A DNA stretch of 64,000 bases. It comes from Pontixanthobacter luteolus. GTDB taxonomy: Bacteria > Pseudomonadota > Alphaproteobacteria > Sphingomonadales > Sphingomonadaceae. Under the pieces are notes generated by a model. It made no database searches. It was given only the letters and a program-made list of their open reading frames with translations, and had not been told where the DNA came from. The first letter of the stretch is position 1, and every line of letters starts with the position of its first letter. Below are positions 1-8,567 of this stretch, piece after piece. Made by a program: the position numbers and the translations under genes. Location: positions 129,001 to 193,000 of the forward strand of contig NZ_WTYP01000002.1 of the NCBI RefSeq assembly GCF_009828095.1. The letters are read 5' to 3'.

Positions 1-1181
1 GGCGGCGTGTCGAGATAAACCGGCCCTGCAATCAGCGTCACACGCGCGCCGGCATTGGCGGCGGCGGCGGCAATGGCGAAGCCCTGTTTGCCCGATGATC
101 TGTTGGCGATGTAGCGGACGGGATCAATCGCCTCGCGCGTTGGCCCGGCAGTAATCAACACGTGCTTGCCATACAGCGGGCGGTGCTCCGGATCGGTGTC
201 GAAATCAGGCTGCCCGTCCAGCGGATCATGATCGTCATCACTCACAGTGATAGCGTGCTCATCGCCATCCAGCGGTTGAGGTTCTGCCTCGCCCGCACCG
301 GTCTTGACCGTGTGGTTCATCGCTTCCGGATCGGTCGGGGGTGCAGATGCCGCCCCGCCCTTTGCAGCGAGCAGCGAGGAATTCGGATCGAATTCGATCG
401 CCTCTTCCTCGAATTGATCATCACCGAATTCTTCTGCACCTTCGGGTGCATCTTCGGGAATCTCGTCGCTCCACTGCGCTTCGATTTCCTCGACCGAGCG
501 CTTTGGCGTGGAGCGCGGAATCAGCGATGAAAGCAATCCGCCCAGTCCGCCCCGCGGTTCCGGCGGTTCTTCCTCAGGCTCGATTGCCTCGACATACTCG
601 TCGATTTCTGCCGCGCCGACATCACCGGGATCGATGCCAAGAAGTTCGGCAATCTCCAGCCAGATCATCTCCGGTTCGGGCAGGCGGCCCGGGCCGAATT
701 CGCCGCAGGCCATCGCACCTTCATCGGGGTCGACCACATGCACCCCGGCTTGCCTGAGCCAGGCGGCGTTACGCTGGGTCGCCTCGTGCTGCCACATGCG
801 CACGTTCATCGCCGGGACCGCCATCACCGGTTTGTCGGTGGCGAGGATCAGCGTAGTCGCCAGATCGTCAGCGATGCCTGCTGCCATCTTGGCCATCAGG
901 TCTGCCGTTGCCGGGCAGACCACCACCAGATCGGCTTCGCGGCTGAGCTGTATGTGGCCCATTTCCGCTTCGTTCTTCAGATCCCACAGGGTGGTGTATA
1001 CCGGGTTTTCACTGAGCGCGGCGAGCGCCATCGGGGTCACGAATTGCTGGCCGCCATTGGTCACCACACAGGTAACCTCGCCGCCGCCCTTGCGGATCAG
1101 ACGGACCAGTTCGCAAGACTTGTAGGCAGCGATACCGCCGCCCACCACAAGCAGCACCTTTGGTGTGCGCGGTGCATTCAT
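1..1181 (-). CDS. coaBC: CoaBC: phosphopantothenoylcysteine decarboxylase / phosphopantothenate-cysteine ligase (partial, runs off left edge)
   Basis: Bifunctional cytosolic enzyme that joins cysteine to 4'-phosphopantothenate (CoaB) and decarboxylates the product (CoaC) in coenzyme A synthesis. About 393 residues are visible; the rest of CoaB lies outside the window. The N-terminal flavoprotein CoaC domain (about 1-183) shows GGGIAAYK, a GHIQL histidine, the VPAMN motif and [16 protein letters not shown]. The CoaB domain begins near residue 337 ([26 protein letters not shown]). Between them lies an acidic, low-complexity segment of about 150 residues rich in Glu and Asp, where the E. coli enzyme has almost no linker. 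The start chosen is ATG at 1181 ([16 protein letters not shown]), because the Rossmann strand follows directly. Confidence 0.93.
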   Translation of the reverse strand, partial: MNAPRTPKVLLVVGGGIAAYKSCELVRLIRKGGGEVTCVVTNGGQQFVTPMALAALSENPVYTTLWDLKNEAEMGHIQLSREADLVVVCPATADLMAKMAAGIADDLATTLILATDKPVMAVPAMNVRMWQHEATQRNAAWLRQAGVHVVDPDEGAMACGEFGPGRLPEPEMIWLEIAELLGIDPGDVGAAEIDEYVEAIEPEEEPPEPRGGLGGLLSSLIPRSTPKRSVEEIEAQWSDEIPEDAPEGAEEFGDDQFEEEAIEFDPNSSLLAAKGGAASAPPTDPEAMNHTVKTGAGEAEPQPLDGDEHAITVSDDDHDPLDGQPDFDTDPEHRPLYGKHVLITAGPTREAIDPVRYIANRSSGKQGFAIAAAAANAGARVTLIAGPVYLDTP

Positions 1182-1394
1182 TTCAACATGCTCTCAACTG
1201 CCGTATCCGCGCAAACACGTACACAAGCCACAAGCGCGCGCATCACCAATTTCCCATCGTTAACCATCGCCGCAGCCTAGCGAGCGACTGCAAGGCCCGC
1301 TAGCCCTGCGTGACAGTGGTTAAGTTTTATCTGGCCGATCATCGTTACCGGCCTATAAACCACGCCATAAAATAATGCCGAGAGGGGATTTGAT

Positions 1395-1796
1395 ATGCGC
1401 TTGATTTTGACGGCCCTGCTGTTCGTAGGCGGCCTGTTTTTCGTGGTGACAGGGGCTGATTTCCTGATCCGTCCGGAAGATGCGGCGGCCGGTTTTGGCA
1501 TGGCAGCGACAACCAAGACCGGGCTTGCCGCCATCCGGGGCGACATGACGGCCTTTTTCCTGATCACGGGATTGTCCATGCTGATCGGCGCGTGGCGGCG
1601 GAATGGCGACATCCTGCTGATCCCCGCCTTCATGCTGGGCTGCGCGTTGCTTGGCCGGTTCATCACGCTGCTCGTGAACGGGGCGGATGACGGGTTTTTC
1701 CTGCCGATGATCGTTGAGGCCGTGTTCGTGATCCTGTCACTGCTCGGCAGCCGTATCCTGCCGCATCCTGTCACAGACGGCGACGAGACGACCTGA
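1395..1796 (+). CDS. Small integral membrane protein, DUF4345-like
   Basis: Hypothetical 133-residue inner-membrane protein. It has about four hydrophobic segments, beginning with LILTALLFVGGLFFVVTG and ending with a helix before the polar tail PHPVTDGDETT. A short 'RGDM..FF' turn between helices one and two resembles the DUF4345 family of four-helix membrane proteins of unknown function. A GAGAGG ribosome-binding site lies 8 bases upstream of the ATG. It stands alone, divergent from coaBC and convergent with ubiB. No function can be assigned. Confidence 0.75.
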   Translation: MRLILTALLFVGGLFFVVTGADFLIRPEDAAAGFGMAATTKTGLAAIRGDMTAFFLITGLSMLIGAWRRNGDILLIPAFMLGCALLGRFITLLVNGADDGFFLPMIVEAVFVILSLLGSRILPHPVTDGDETT

Positions 1797-1842
1797 GCCT
1801 AAGCTGCAGCAGTCATGGCCTGCCTGGCATGGGCCGGGCGGG

Positions 1843-3402
1843 TCAGCCGATCCAGCCGAGCATCATCGCGCCCGCAGCGGCGCCTGCGCCGACAAGTGCC
1901 GACAGCGCATAGCCGAACATGCGCCGCGTCGTGCTGCGCGGCTTGCGGTCGAACATCAGCGGTACGTTCGGCAATGGCGGCGGTTCGGGCGCGCCGCCTT
2001 TTGGCGGGTATTGGTCCTCTATCCGCCTGATGAGCGCGGGGATGCGCAGCAGCGTTTCTGTGTCTTCCTTGATCCGGTCTGCAATCGCTGCTTCCGGGCC
2101 TAGCTCGTCACGGATCCAGTTGCGCACATAAGGTGCCGACGTATCCCACATGTTGATTTCGGGATTGAGCTGCGTCGCGATCCCTTCGACCATCACCATG
2201 GTTTTCTGCAGCAACAGCAAATGCGGCTGGGTCTGCATGTCGAAATCGCGGGTGATGGCGAACAGACCGTCCAGCATCTGCCCGACGCTCAATTCGCTGA
2301 CCGGTTTGCCGCGCATGGGTTCGCCCACGGCGCGCAGTGCGGTCGCGAACTCTCCGACATCGTGATAGCTGGGCACATATTGCGCCTCGAAATGGATTTC
2401 GGCCACACGGCGGTAATTGCCGGTGGTCAGACCATACAGGATCTCTGCCAGCCAAGTTCGCGCCTGACGGTTAATCCGCCCCATGATGCCGAAATCGATC
2501 GCGACGATGGTGCCATCTGCTTTCACGAACAGATTGCCCTGATGCATATCAGCGTGGAAGAACCCGCCGCTGATCGCCTGCGTCAGAAACGCCAGCACCA
2601 GCCGGTTGGCCAATTCGGGCAAGTCGTGCCCGGCCGCCACCAGATCATCACGCCGGCTGATCTTGATGCCTTCGACCCATTCGATGGTCATCACCCGGCC
2701 ATTGGTACGGTCCCAGTCGATATCCGGGATTTCATACCCGTCGATCGCGCGCATGGTTTCCGCCAGTTCACTGGCAGAGGCCGCCTCGCGCCGCAGATCG
2801 AGCTCGCGGTTGGTCCAGCGTTCGAAATTCGCAATGGTCAGGCGCGGGCGCAGACGCTCTGCCTCCCCGCCCATTGCCTCCAAATGGGCCGCCGCCCAGT
2901 GATAGGTCTGCAGGTCGCGTTCGAATTTCTCGCGGATGCCCGGACGCAGAACTTTCACCGCGACGGTCTTGCCATCGGTGGTCACTGCCCGGTGAACCTG
3001 CGCAATCGATGCCGCACCGATCGGGGTTTCCTCGATCGAACTGAACAGCGTTTCGGCAGGCTGGCCGAAACTGCTTTCGATAACCTGCTTTATTTCTGCG
3101 AACGGCACCGGCGGCAGATCATCCTGCAACGACAGCAGATTGTGCGCGGCTTCGCTGCCCACCAGATCGGGCCGGGTGGCCAGCGACTGGCCCAGCTTGA
3201 TCGCTGCCGGTCCGATGTCGCGAAAAGCGCTCGCATAGTCGGGGGTCTTGGGCTGGATCGTTCCGATACGGGCAATCCGCGCCAACCGTTTGACCGGCGT
3301 GGGCGTGTTCGGGTCGCTCTCGATTCCGCGCAAGGCGCCATGCCGCGCCAGGGTCCGGCCCCATTTCAGGAGCCGCCAGATATGCGTGCTAGGCCGGGTC
3401 AC
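1843..3402 (-). CDS. ubiB: UbiB, ABC1/ADCK-family atypical kinase of ubiquinone synthesis
   Basis: Membrane-associated UbiB/ADCK protein of 519 residues needed for aerobic ubiquinone biosynthesis; the family has ATPase activity. Visible are the KxGQ motif (AAIKLGQSLATRPD), the Ala-rich nucleotide loop (IGAASIAQVHRA), the lysine strand VAVKVLRPG, the catalytic segment HADMHQGNLFVK and the metal-binding IDFG. A C-terminal hydrophobic helix rich in Ala and Gly anchors it. I chose GTG at 3402 (VTRPSTHIWRLL): it lies 4 bases after the ubiE stop with GGAAG upstream. The longer ATG frame from 3447 would overlap ubiE. It forms an operon with ubiE. Confidence 0.93.
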   Translation of the reverse strand: MTRPSTHIWRLLKWGRTLARHGALRGIESDPNTPTPVKRLARIARIGTIQPKTPDYASAFRDIGPAAIKLGQSLATRPDLVGSEAAHNLLSLQDDLPPVPFAEIKQVIESSFGQPAETLFSSIEETPIGAASIAQVHRAVTTDGKTVAVKVLRPGIREKFERDLQTYHWAAAHLEAMGGEAERLRPRLTIANFERWTNRELDLRREAASASELAETMRAIDGYEIPDIDWDRTNGRVMTIEWVEGIKISRRDDLVAAGHDLPELANRLVLAFLTQAISGGFFHADMHQGNLFVKADGTIVAIDFGIMGRINRQARTWLAEILYGLTTGNYRRVAEIHFEAQYVPSYHDVGEFATALRAVGEPMRGKPVSELSVGQMLDGLFAITRDFDMQTQPHLLLLQKTMVMVEGIATQLNPEINMWDTSAPYVRNWIRDELGPEAAIADRIKEDTETLLRIPALIRRIEDQYPPKGGAPEPPPLPNVPLMFDRKPRSTTRRMFGYALSALVGAGAAAGAMMLGWIG

Positions 3403-3406
3403 TTTG

Positions 3407-4138
3407 TCAGATCTTCCAGCCCGAATGGATCGCCACGGCTCCGCCAAGGATCGGCTCTACCCGGGTCCGCGAGAAACCGGCATCGCGGATCATCTGTTCA
3501 AACTTCGGCATGGGCGGGAAACGGCGAATCGATTCGGCGAGATAGCGATAGCTTTCCTCGTCCTGCGCAATCATGCCGCCAATTTTCGGCATCAGTTTGT
3601 GCGAATAAAGGTCATAGGCCTCTTTGAAGCCCGGCCATGTCGTGGTCGAGAATTCGAGGCAGTAGAACCGCCCCCCATGTTTCAGCACACGGTGCGCTTC
3701 CTTCAGTGCCTTGTCGATGTGGGTAACGTTCCGGATACCGAATGCGATGGTGTAGGCATCGAATATGCGGGACGAGAATGTCAGTTCCTCGGCATTTTGC
3801 CGCGACCAGACCAAGCCGTCGATCCCGCGGTCCATCGCGCGTTCGATACCGACATCGAGCATATCCTGATTGATATCGGAAACCGTCACCGACGCGCCGC
3901 GCTCTGCCATGCGGAACGCGATGTCACCGGTACCGCCGGCCATATCCAGAATCGCTTCACCCGGCTGCGGCTTTACCCGGCGGACAAAACGATCCTTCCA
4001 CAATCGGTGCATACCGCCCGACATGGCATCGTTCATGATGTCATACTTGGCAGCAACGCTGGAGAAGACTTCGCCGACCAGCTCGGTCTTTTCCGAGGCA
4101 TCGACGTCTTTATATCCGAAAGAGACAGTTTCACTCAT
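3407..4138 (-). CDS. ubiE: UbiE, demethylmenaquinone/2-octaprenyl-6-methoxy-benzoquinol C-methyltransferase
   Basis: SAM-dependent C-methyltransferase of ubiquinone synthesis, 243 residues, cytosolic. The class I SAM-binding motif reads LDMAGGTGDIAF (about residue 66). The UbiE signatures YDIMNDAMSGGMHRLWKD near the N terminus and FGIRNVTHIDKAL are both present. The start is ATG at 4138 (MSETVSFGYKDV); an in-frame extension to 4399 would run through mutM and is not credible. It is the first gene of ubiE-ubiB and is transcribed divergently from mutM across 55 bases that must hold both promoters. Confidence 0.95.
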   Translation of the reverse strand: MSETVSFGYKDVDASEKTELVGEVFSSVAAKYDIMNDAMSGGMHRLWKDRFVRRVKPQPGEAILDMAGGTGDIAFRMAERGASVTVSDINQDMLDVGIERAMDRGIDGLVWSRQNAEELTFSSRIFDAYTIAFGIRNVTHIDKALKEAHRVLKHGGRFYCLEFSTTTWPGFKEAYDLYSHKLMPKIGGMIAQDEESYRYLAESIRRFPPMPKFEQMIRDAGFSRTRVEPILGGAVAIHSGWKI

Positions 4139-4193
4139 GCGAGGCGCCTTAGGATGAATTGCGGTGGGGGCAAAGGGTGTTAAGAGCCTTCGC

Positions 4194-5009
4194 ATGCCAG
4201 AATTACCAGAAGTCGAAACAACGGTTCGCGGGCTTGCTCGGTTCCTCGATGGGCAGCGGATAGAGCGGGTCGCGGTGAACCGCCCCGATATGCGCCGCCC
4301 GTTTCCCGCCGATCTGGTGCAGATGATGACCGGGGCGGTCGTCACCGGCATGGGCAGGCGGGCTAAATACGGGCTGATCCATACCGACCGGGCCAACACC
4401 CTGATATTTCATCTCGGCATGAGCGGGCGCTGGCGAATCGATCCCGAAACTCCCGACAAACATGACCACCTGGTGATCGAAACGGCGGACCACAGTTTCG
4501 CCCTGTGCGATCCGCGGCGCTTTGGATGGGTCGATCTTGTCGCGACAGATGCAGTGGGAAACTGGCCGTCAATCGCAGCGCTCGGCCCGGAACCACTCGG
4601 CCCCGACCTGACGGCTGAACACCTCCATCAGGCGTTCAGCGGCCGCAAGCAGGCGATCAAGCTCTTGCTGCTGGACCAGAGGATCGTGGCGGGGCTGGGC
4701 AATATTTATGTGTGCGAGGCACTGCACCGGGCGCGAATCCATCCGCGCAAGGCAGGGGGCAAAGTCTCGCGTCCTGCGCTGGCGCGTCTGGTGCCGGAGA
4801 TTAAGGCAGTGCTCGAACAATCGATCAAGGACGGCGGCTCTACGCTGCGCGATTATGCCCAGCCCGATGGGGAACTGGGCTATTTTGCCACCCGCTTCGC
4901 CGTGTACGGCCGCGAAGGCGACCCTTGCGACAGGGTCGACGGTGGGGTTATACGCCGGATTGAGCAAGGCGGGCGCAGCACCTGGTTCTGCCCAAGATGC
5001 CAGAAGTGA
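4194..5009 (+). CDS. mutM: MutM/Fpg, formamidopyrimidine-DNA glycosylase
   Basis: Base-excision repair glycosylase/AP lyase that removes 8-oxoguanine and formamidopyrimidines; 271 residues. The protein begins MPELPEVE, so the catalytic Pro and Glu follow Met exactly, which fixes the start at 4194. Other landmarks are RRAKYGLI (conserved lysine) and the helix-two-turn-helix LLLDQRIVAGLGNIYVCEAL. The C-terminal zinc finger ends GGRSTWFCPRCQK. Its first half reads DPCDRVDGG, so only three of the usual four cysteines are present. The gene is divergent from ubiE and is followed by rpsT. Confidence 0.96.
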   Translation: MPELPEVETTVRGLARFLDGQRIERVAVNRPDMRRPFPADLVQMMTGAVVTGMGRRAKYGLIHTDRANTLIFHLGMSGRWRIDPETPDKHDHLVIETADHSFALCDPRRFGWVDLVATDAVGNWPSIAALGPEPLGPDLTAEHLHQAFSGRKQAIKLLLLDQRIVAGLGNIYVCEALHRARIHPRKAGGKVSRPALARLVPEIKAVLEQSIKDGGSTLRDYAQPDGELGYFATRFAVYGREGDPCDRVDGGVIRRIEQGGRSTWFCPRCQK

Positions 5010-5136
5010 GCTAAAGATATTGACGATTCGCCCTGCTCTGGCTAAAGGGCGCGCTTTCCGGCGGGTAACTGCCGTTTCCGAACGAACCAATTGAAGAATT
5101 CCGGCCGCTGATACGGCGGCCCGATAAAGGACAGAC

Positions 5137-5397
5137 ATGGCCAATACGCCGCAAGCACGCAAACGCATCCGTCGCAACGCCCGCCGCGCCGAAATCAATG
5201 GCGCGCGCATGAGCCGCATCCGCGGTTTCGTGAAAAAAGTCGAAACCGCCATCGCTGGCGGCGACAAGAAAGATGCTGCAGAAGCTCTTCAGGCTGCACA
5301 GCCTGAACTCGCACGCGGTGTTGCCCGCGGCGTCATGCACAAGAACACAGCGGCACGTAAAATGTCGCGTCTCTCGAAACGAGTCGCTGCACTCTGA
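5137..5397 (+). CDS. rpsT: 30S ribosomal protein S20
   Basis: Small-subunit protein that binds 16S rRNA early in assembly; 86 residues, highly basic, beginning [20 protein letters not shown], with the family motif [12 protein letters not shown] near the C terminus. The ATG at 5137 is preceded by AAAGGA. The gene is followed by a strong intrinsic terminator (5439-5470). It lies just upstream of dnaA, an order common in alphaproteobacteria. Confidence 0.97.
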   Translation: MANTPQARKRIRRNARRAEINGARMSRIRGFVKKVETAIAGGDKKDAAEALQAAQPELARGVARGVMHKNTAARKMSRLSKRVAAL

Positions 5398-5438
5398 TTC
5401 GAGCATAAACCGGGTCTCGAACCCGGTCTGAAACAGTC

Positions 5439-5470
5439 AAAGGCCGGTGCGAAAAGCGCCGGCCTTTTTT
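5439..5470 (+). terminator. Intrinsic terminator of rpsT
   Basis: A 12-bp stem (AAAGGCCGGTGC paired with GCGCCGGCCTTT, one G-U pair), loop GAAAA, then a run of six T. A second 7-bp hairpin (ACCGGGT/ACCCGGT, 5409-5427) lies just before it. It should separate rpsT from dnaA. Confidence 0.92.
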
Positions 5471-5820
5471 GTTGCAGTGCGGCGACAGACGAGTTGGTGA
5501 AAAGAAAGCTAGGAAGTCCCGCGATTCGCGGTGCAAAAACCGATAAAATTCAATCTAAACAGCCTGTTAAACGTAACTCTGCGGGGTACAGGCGAGTCAA
5601 TACAATTATTTCAGATTTTTTACGGTATCCCCTCTTGCTTCAAGCACCCAGCTGTTCATAAGTCATAGCCGGTTCGGAGCTGGACGGTCTGAACCCTTAC
5701 AAATTGGTACGATGGGGGGAACCCTGGAATCATCGATTCCGGGTAGGGGCAAAGCTTTGCCATCGTTATTTCTGGGACCCCCCGGCCACCGCGCCGGGTT
5801 TGAGGAATGAGACGACAGTA
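5471..5820 (+). promoter_or_regulatory. dnaA upstream region and structured leader
   Basis: Non-coding stretch of 350 bases. The first part is relatively AT-rich and should hold the promoter, although I cannot place -35/-10 boxes. The 3' part has an imperfect hairpin at 5721-5744 (ACCC(T)GGAATC / GATTCCGGGT), a perfect 14-bp palindrome GGCAAAGCTTTGCC at 5748-5761 and a GC-rich hairpin-prone stretch just before the ribosome-binding site. Four GANTC sites lie at 5523, 5594, 5727 and 5735; GANTC is the CcrM methylation target in alphaproteobacteria. No cluster of DnaA boxes is visible, so I do not call an origin here. Confidence 0.6.
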
Positions 5821-7302
5821 ATGGCAACGAACGACAGCCACTCCGGCGCGACAAAAAAGAAAATGGGCAAGGACGGCATGGAAGATCTGGAAGCGGTAAA
5901 CCTGGCAGCGGATTGGGCTGACATCAGCCAGGGCCTGCGAAAAGATCTGGGCCACCAGTTGCACAGCCAGTGGATCAAGCCGATCCAGGTTGGCGGCTTC
6001 TGCAAGGACACCGGCACGCTCGACCTGTATCTGCCAACCGAGTTTTCTGCCAATTGGGTGCAGGACCGTTTTGCAGACCGGCTTTCGCTGGCTTGGAAGA
6101 TTGCCAAGAACGACATTCGCAACGTGCGTATCCAGGTTCATCCCGGACGCCGCAAGCTGCCCGACATCAGCCTGCACGGCGACGGCTTCGGTTCGGGCCG
6201 CCGCGCCGCGAATGATGCATCCGACAGTTCGATGATTACGATTTCGGCCGGCCAGCTGGGCGAGCAGGGTTTCACATCTTCTGTCGGCCTCGACCCGTCG
6301 CTGACCTTCGCCGCTTTCGTTACTGGTGAAACCAACATTCTCGGCTGCAACGCCGCCCAGCGTATGGCCGCGACGGAAACCCCGCAGTTCAGCCCGCTCT
6401 ACCTCAAGGCCGCAACCGGTCAGGGCAAGACGCACCTGCTGCACGCGATCGGCCATTCCTATCTCGCGGCGCATCCGCGTGCGCGTATCTTCTACTGCTC
6501 TGCCGAACGCTTCATGGTCGAATTCGTCCAGGCGCTGAAGCAGAACCAGATGATCGAATTCAAGGCGCGTCTGCGCAGCTTCGACCTGCTGCTGGTCGAT
6601 GACATCCAGTTCATCATCGGCAAGGCCAGCGCACAGGAAGAGCTGCTCTACACGATCGATGCGCTTCTGGCCGAAGGCAAGCGACTGGTGTTTGCCGCCG
6701 ACCGCGCGCCGCAAGCGTTGGACGGCGTCGAACCGCGCCTGCTCAGCCGCCTGTCGATGGGCCTCGTGGCAGACATCGCGCCTGCCGATATCGAGCTGCG
6801 CCGCAAGATCCTCGAATCGAAACTGACGAAGTTCGCCCCGCTAGAAGTTCCGGCGGACGTGATCGAATTTCTCGCCCGCACCATTACCCGCAACGTGCGC
6901 GAACTGGTTGGCGGCCTGAACAAGCTGATCGCCTATGCCCAGTTGACCGGGCAGACCGTTTCGTTGCAGCTGGCCGAAGAACAGCTGACCGATATCCTGT
7001 CGGCCAACCGCCGCCGGATCACCATCGACGAAATCCAGCGCACGGTGTGCCAGTTCTACCGGATCGACCGCAGCGAAATGAGCAGCAAACGCCGTGCCCG
7101 CGCCGTAGTTCGCCCGCGCCAGGTGGCGATGTATCTTTCCAAGGTGCTCACACCGCGCAGCTATCCCGAAATCGGGCGCAAGTTCGGCGGCCGCGATCAC
7201 TCCACCGTCATTCACGCAGTCCGCCTGATCGAAGATTTGCGCCAGCGTGATGCCGACATGGACGGCGACGTGCGCAGCCTGCTGCGCCAGCTCGAAAGCT
7301 GA
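5821..7302 (+). CDS. dnaA: DnaA, chromosomal replication initiator
   Basis: AAA+ replication initiator of 493 residues that binds DnaA boxes and opens oriC. Domain I spans about residues 15-90 and domain II is a short linker. The AAA+ core shows Walker A AATGQGKTHLLHAIG, Walker B DLLLVDDIQFI and sensor II RNVRELVGGLNK. Domain IV ends with the DnaA signature GRDHSTVIHAVR. The ATG at 5821 is preceded by AGGA at suitable spacing; upstream in-frame sequence has no family character. A perfect inverted repeat (7340-7367) follows. Confidence 0.97.
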   Translation: MATNDSHSGATKKKMGKDGMEDLEAVNLAADWADISQGLRKDLGHQLHSQWIKPIQVGGFCKDTGTLDLYLPTEFSANWVQDRFADRLSLAWKIAKNDIRNVRIQVHPGRRKLPDISLHGDGFGSGRRAANDASDSSMITISAGQLGEQGFTSSVGLDPSLTFAAFVTGETNILGCNAAQRMAATETPQFSPLYLKAATGQGKTHLLHAIGHSYLAAHPRARIFYCSAERFMVEFVQALKQNQMIEFKARLRSFDLLLVDDIQFIIGKASAQEELLYTIDALLAEGKRLVFAADRAPQALDGVEPRLLSRLSMGLVADIAPADIELRRKILESKLTKFAPLEVPADVIEFLARTITRNVRELVGGLNKLIAYAQLTGQTVSLQLAEEQLTDILSANRRRITIDEIQRTVCQFYRIDRSEMSSKRRARAVVRPRQVAMYLSKVLTPRSYPEIGRKFGGRDHSTVIHAVRLIEDLRQRDADMDGDVRSLLRQLES

Positions 7303-7339
7303 GTTAGCCACCACGCTTCCACTTACTGCCAACAGCTAA

Positions 7340-7367
7340 TCGACAGCCCTATGCACAGGGCTGTCGA
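7340..7367 (+). terminator. Inverted repeat downstream of dnaA, probable terminator
   Basis: Perfect 11-bp inverted repeat TCGACAGCCCT / AGGGCTGTCGA around the loop ATGCAC. Only a short T stretch (CTTTTG) follows a few bases later, so termination may be partial. It lies between dnaA and the E1-like gene. Confidence 0.6.
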
Positions 7368-7399
7368 CAGCTTTTGCACATCGTGCCAACAGGCTTTCC

Positions 7400-8170
7400 A
7401 TGGCCCTATCCACAGAGCAGCTGGACCGTTTTGCGCGCCAGATCATCATCCCCGAGATCGGCGGTGTAGGTCAGGTTGCGCTCGCTTCCGCGCATATCAC
7501 ACTGGTGGGCCTCGGCGGGATCGGCAGCCCGGTTCTGCAATATTTGGCCGGCGCCGGAATCGGGCATATCCGCCTGATTGATGATGGCGATGTCGAGCTG
7601 TCCAACCTTCAGCGCCAGACGATCTATACCCAGCGCGACATTGGCCATGCGAAAGCCGTGGCCGCGCGCCGCTGGCTGGCCAATTTCGACAGCGAGATCG
7701 TGGTGGATGTCCGCGACGACCGGATAGGCCGCAGCAACGCGCCCGCGCTGCTGGCACAGACCGATCTGGTAATCGACGGGACCGACACTTTTGCCACGCG
7801 GCTTGCGGTCTCGGACAGCTGCGTAGAGCTTGGCGTACCGCTGCTGAGCGCGGCGGTTGGCCGCTTTCAGGGACAGGTTGCGGCATTTGCCGGGCATCTT
7901 GCGGACCATGCCTGTTACCGCTGCTATGTCGGCGATGCATTCGACGCCGATGATTGCGACACCTGCGCAGATGACGGGATGCTTGGCGCCATGGCCGGTT
8001 GGGCAGGCAGCCTCGCGGCGATCCAGGCCGTTCGCATCCTGCTGGACGGCAAGGCAGCGTTTGGCGGTGCGCAGTGGGGAAAGCTGCACATGATGGACGG
8101 GCTGAAGCCAGCCATGCGGACGCTCAATATCGCAAAAGACCCCGAATGCCGGGGATGCGGCACACGGTGA
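7400..8170 (+). CDS. HesA/MoeB/ThiF family E1-like adenylyltransferase
   Basis: Cytosolic enzyme of 256 residues that adenylates the C-terminal glycine of a ubiquitin-like sulfur carrier (MoaD for molybdopterin, ThiS for thiamine). The Rossmann ATP site reads VGLGGIGSPVLQYLAGAG; the adenylation residues follow in DDGDVELSNLQRQ and VIDGTDTFATR. Two zinc Cys pairs are visible: CYRCYVGD and the C-terminal ECRGCGTR. There is no C-terminal rhodanese domain. No moaD or thiS lies nearby, so MoeB and ThiF cannot be told apart. The coding start contains CTATCCACA (7406-7414), one mismatch from a DnaA box. Confidence 0.88.
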   Translation: MALSTEQLDRFARQIIIPEIGGVGQVALASAHITLVGLGGIGSPVLQYLAGAGIGHIRLIDDGDVELSNLQRQTIYTQRDIGHAKAVAARRWLANFDSEIVVDVRDDRIGRSNAPALLAQTDLVIDGTDTFATRLAVSDSCVELGVPLLSAAVGRFQGQVAAFAGHLADHACYRCYVGDAFDADDCDTCADDGMLGAMAGWAGSLAAIQAVRILLDGKAAFGGAQWGKLHMMDGLKPAMRTLNIAKDPECRGCGTR

Positions 8171-8562
8171 CCTACCAAGCTGACAAGGCCCCGAGGATCA
8201 TCGCCGGAGGGGCCGCGTTGGCGGTGGTGGGACTGTTCCTGCTAATTTTGATCCAGTCCGTCGGCCCATATTTCTATGAAAAATTCCAAAGATATCGCCT
8301 GGAACTATGCGAGAAGAAGCACCGCGTCCGGGCTGATGCGTGGAAGCCAATTTTCGGGTTCGATATGGGCGGGCGCTATATCACCGGCGACACCCCGGAA
8401 AGCCGCGCATTGATCGATTGCATCGTCGGCAGTCAAAGCGTGCGCCATCTCAACGCCCCGAAATATGGTGATCGGGCCTCCGCACAGCCGGTGCTTTCAA
8501 TAACGCATAGCGCTTTCGAAAATGGCTTTGACTTCGCCTATTACGAAGGCGATCCGGGCTGA
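8155..8562 (+). CDS. Hypothetical membrane-anchored protein
   Basis: Unrecognised protein of about 135 residues. One N-terminal hydrophobic helix (IIAGGAALAVVGLFLLILIQ) is followed by a basic juxtamembrane region and a polar domain with two cysteines, suggesting a single-pass protein facing the periplasm. Two starts are possible: ATG at 8155 or GTG at 8167, which overlaps the preceding stop as GTGA. Either implies translational coupling to the E1-like gene. It ends 5 bases from the convergent sirtuin gene. Confidence 0.65.
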   Translation: MRHTVTYQADKAPRIIAGGAALAVVGLFLLILIQSVGPYFYEKFQRYRLELCEKKHRVRADAWKPIFGFDMGGRYITGDTPESRALIDCIVGSQSVRHLNAPKYGDRASAQPVLSITHSAFENGFDFAYYEGDPG

Positions 8563-8567
8563 ACAGG

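Noticed and set aside
2221-3627. Long open frame of 468 codons on the plus strand opposite ubiB
   Set aside because: It mirrors the codon structure of ubiB/ubiE on the other strand, has no family features and has no ribosome-binding site. Such antisense frames are expected in high-GC DNA.
5398-5820. Chromosomal origin next to dnaA
   Set aside because: No cluster of DnaA boxes or AT-rich 13-mers is visible, and alphaproteobacterial origins usually lie near hemE or elsewhere.
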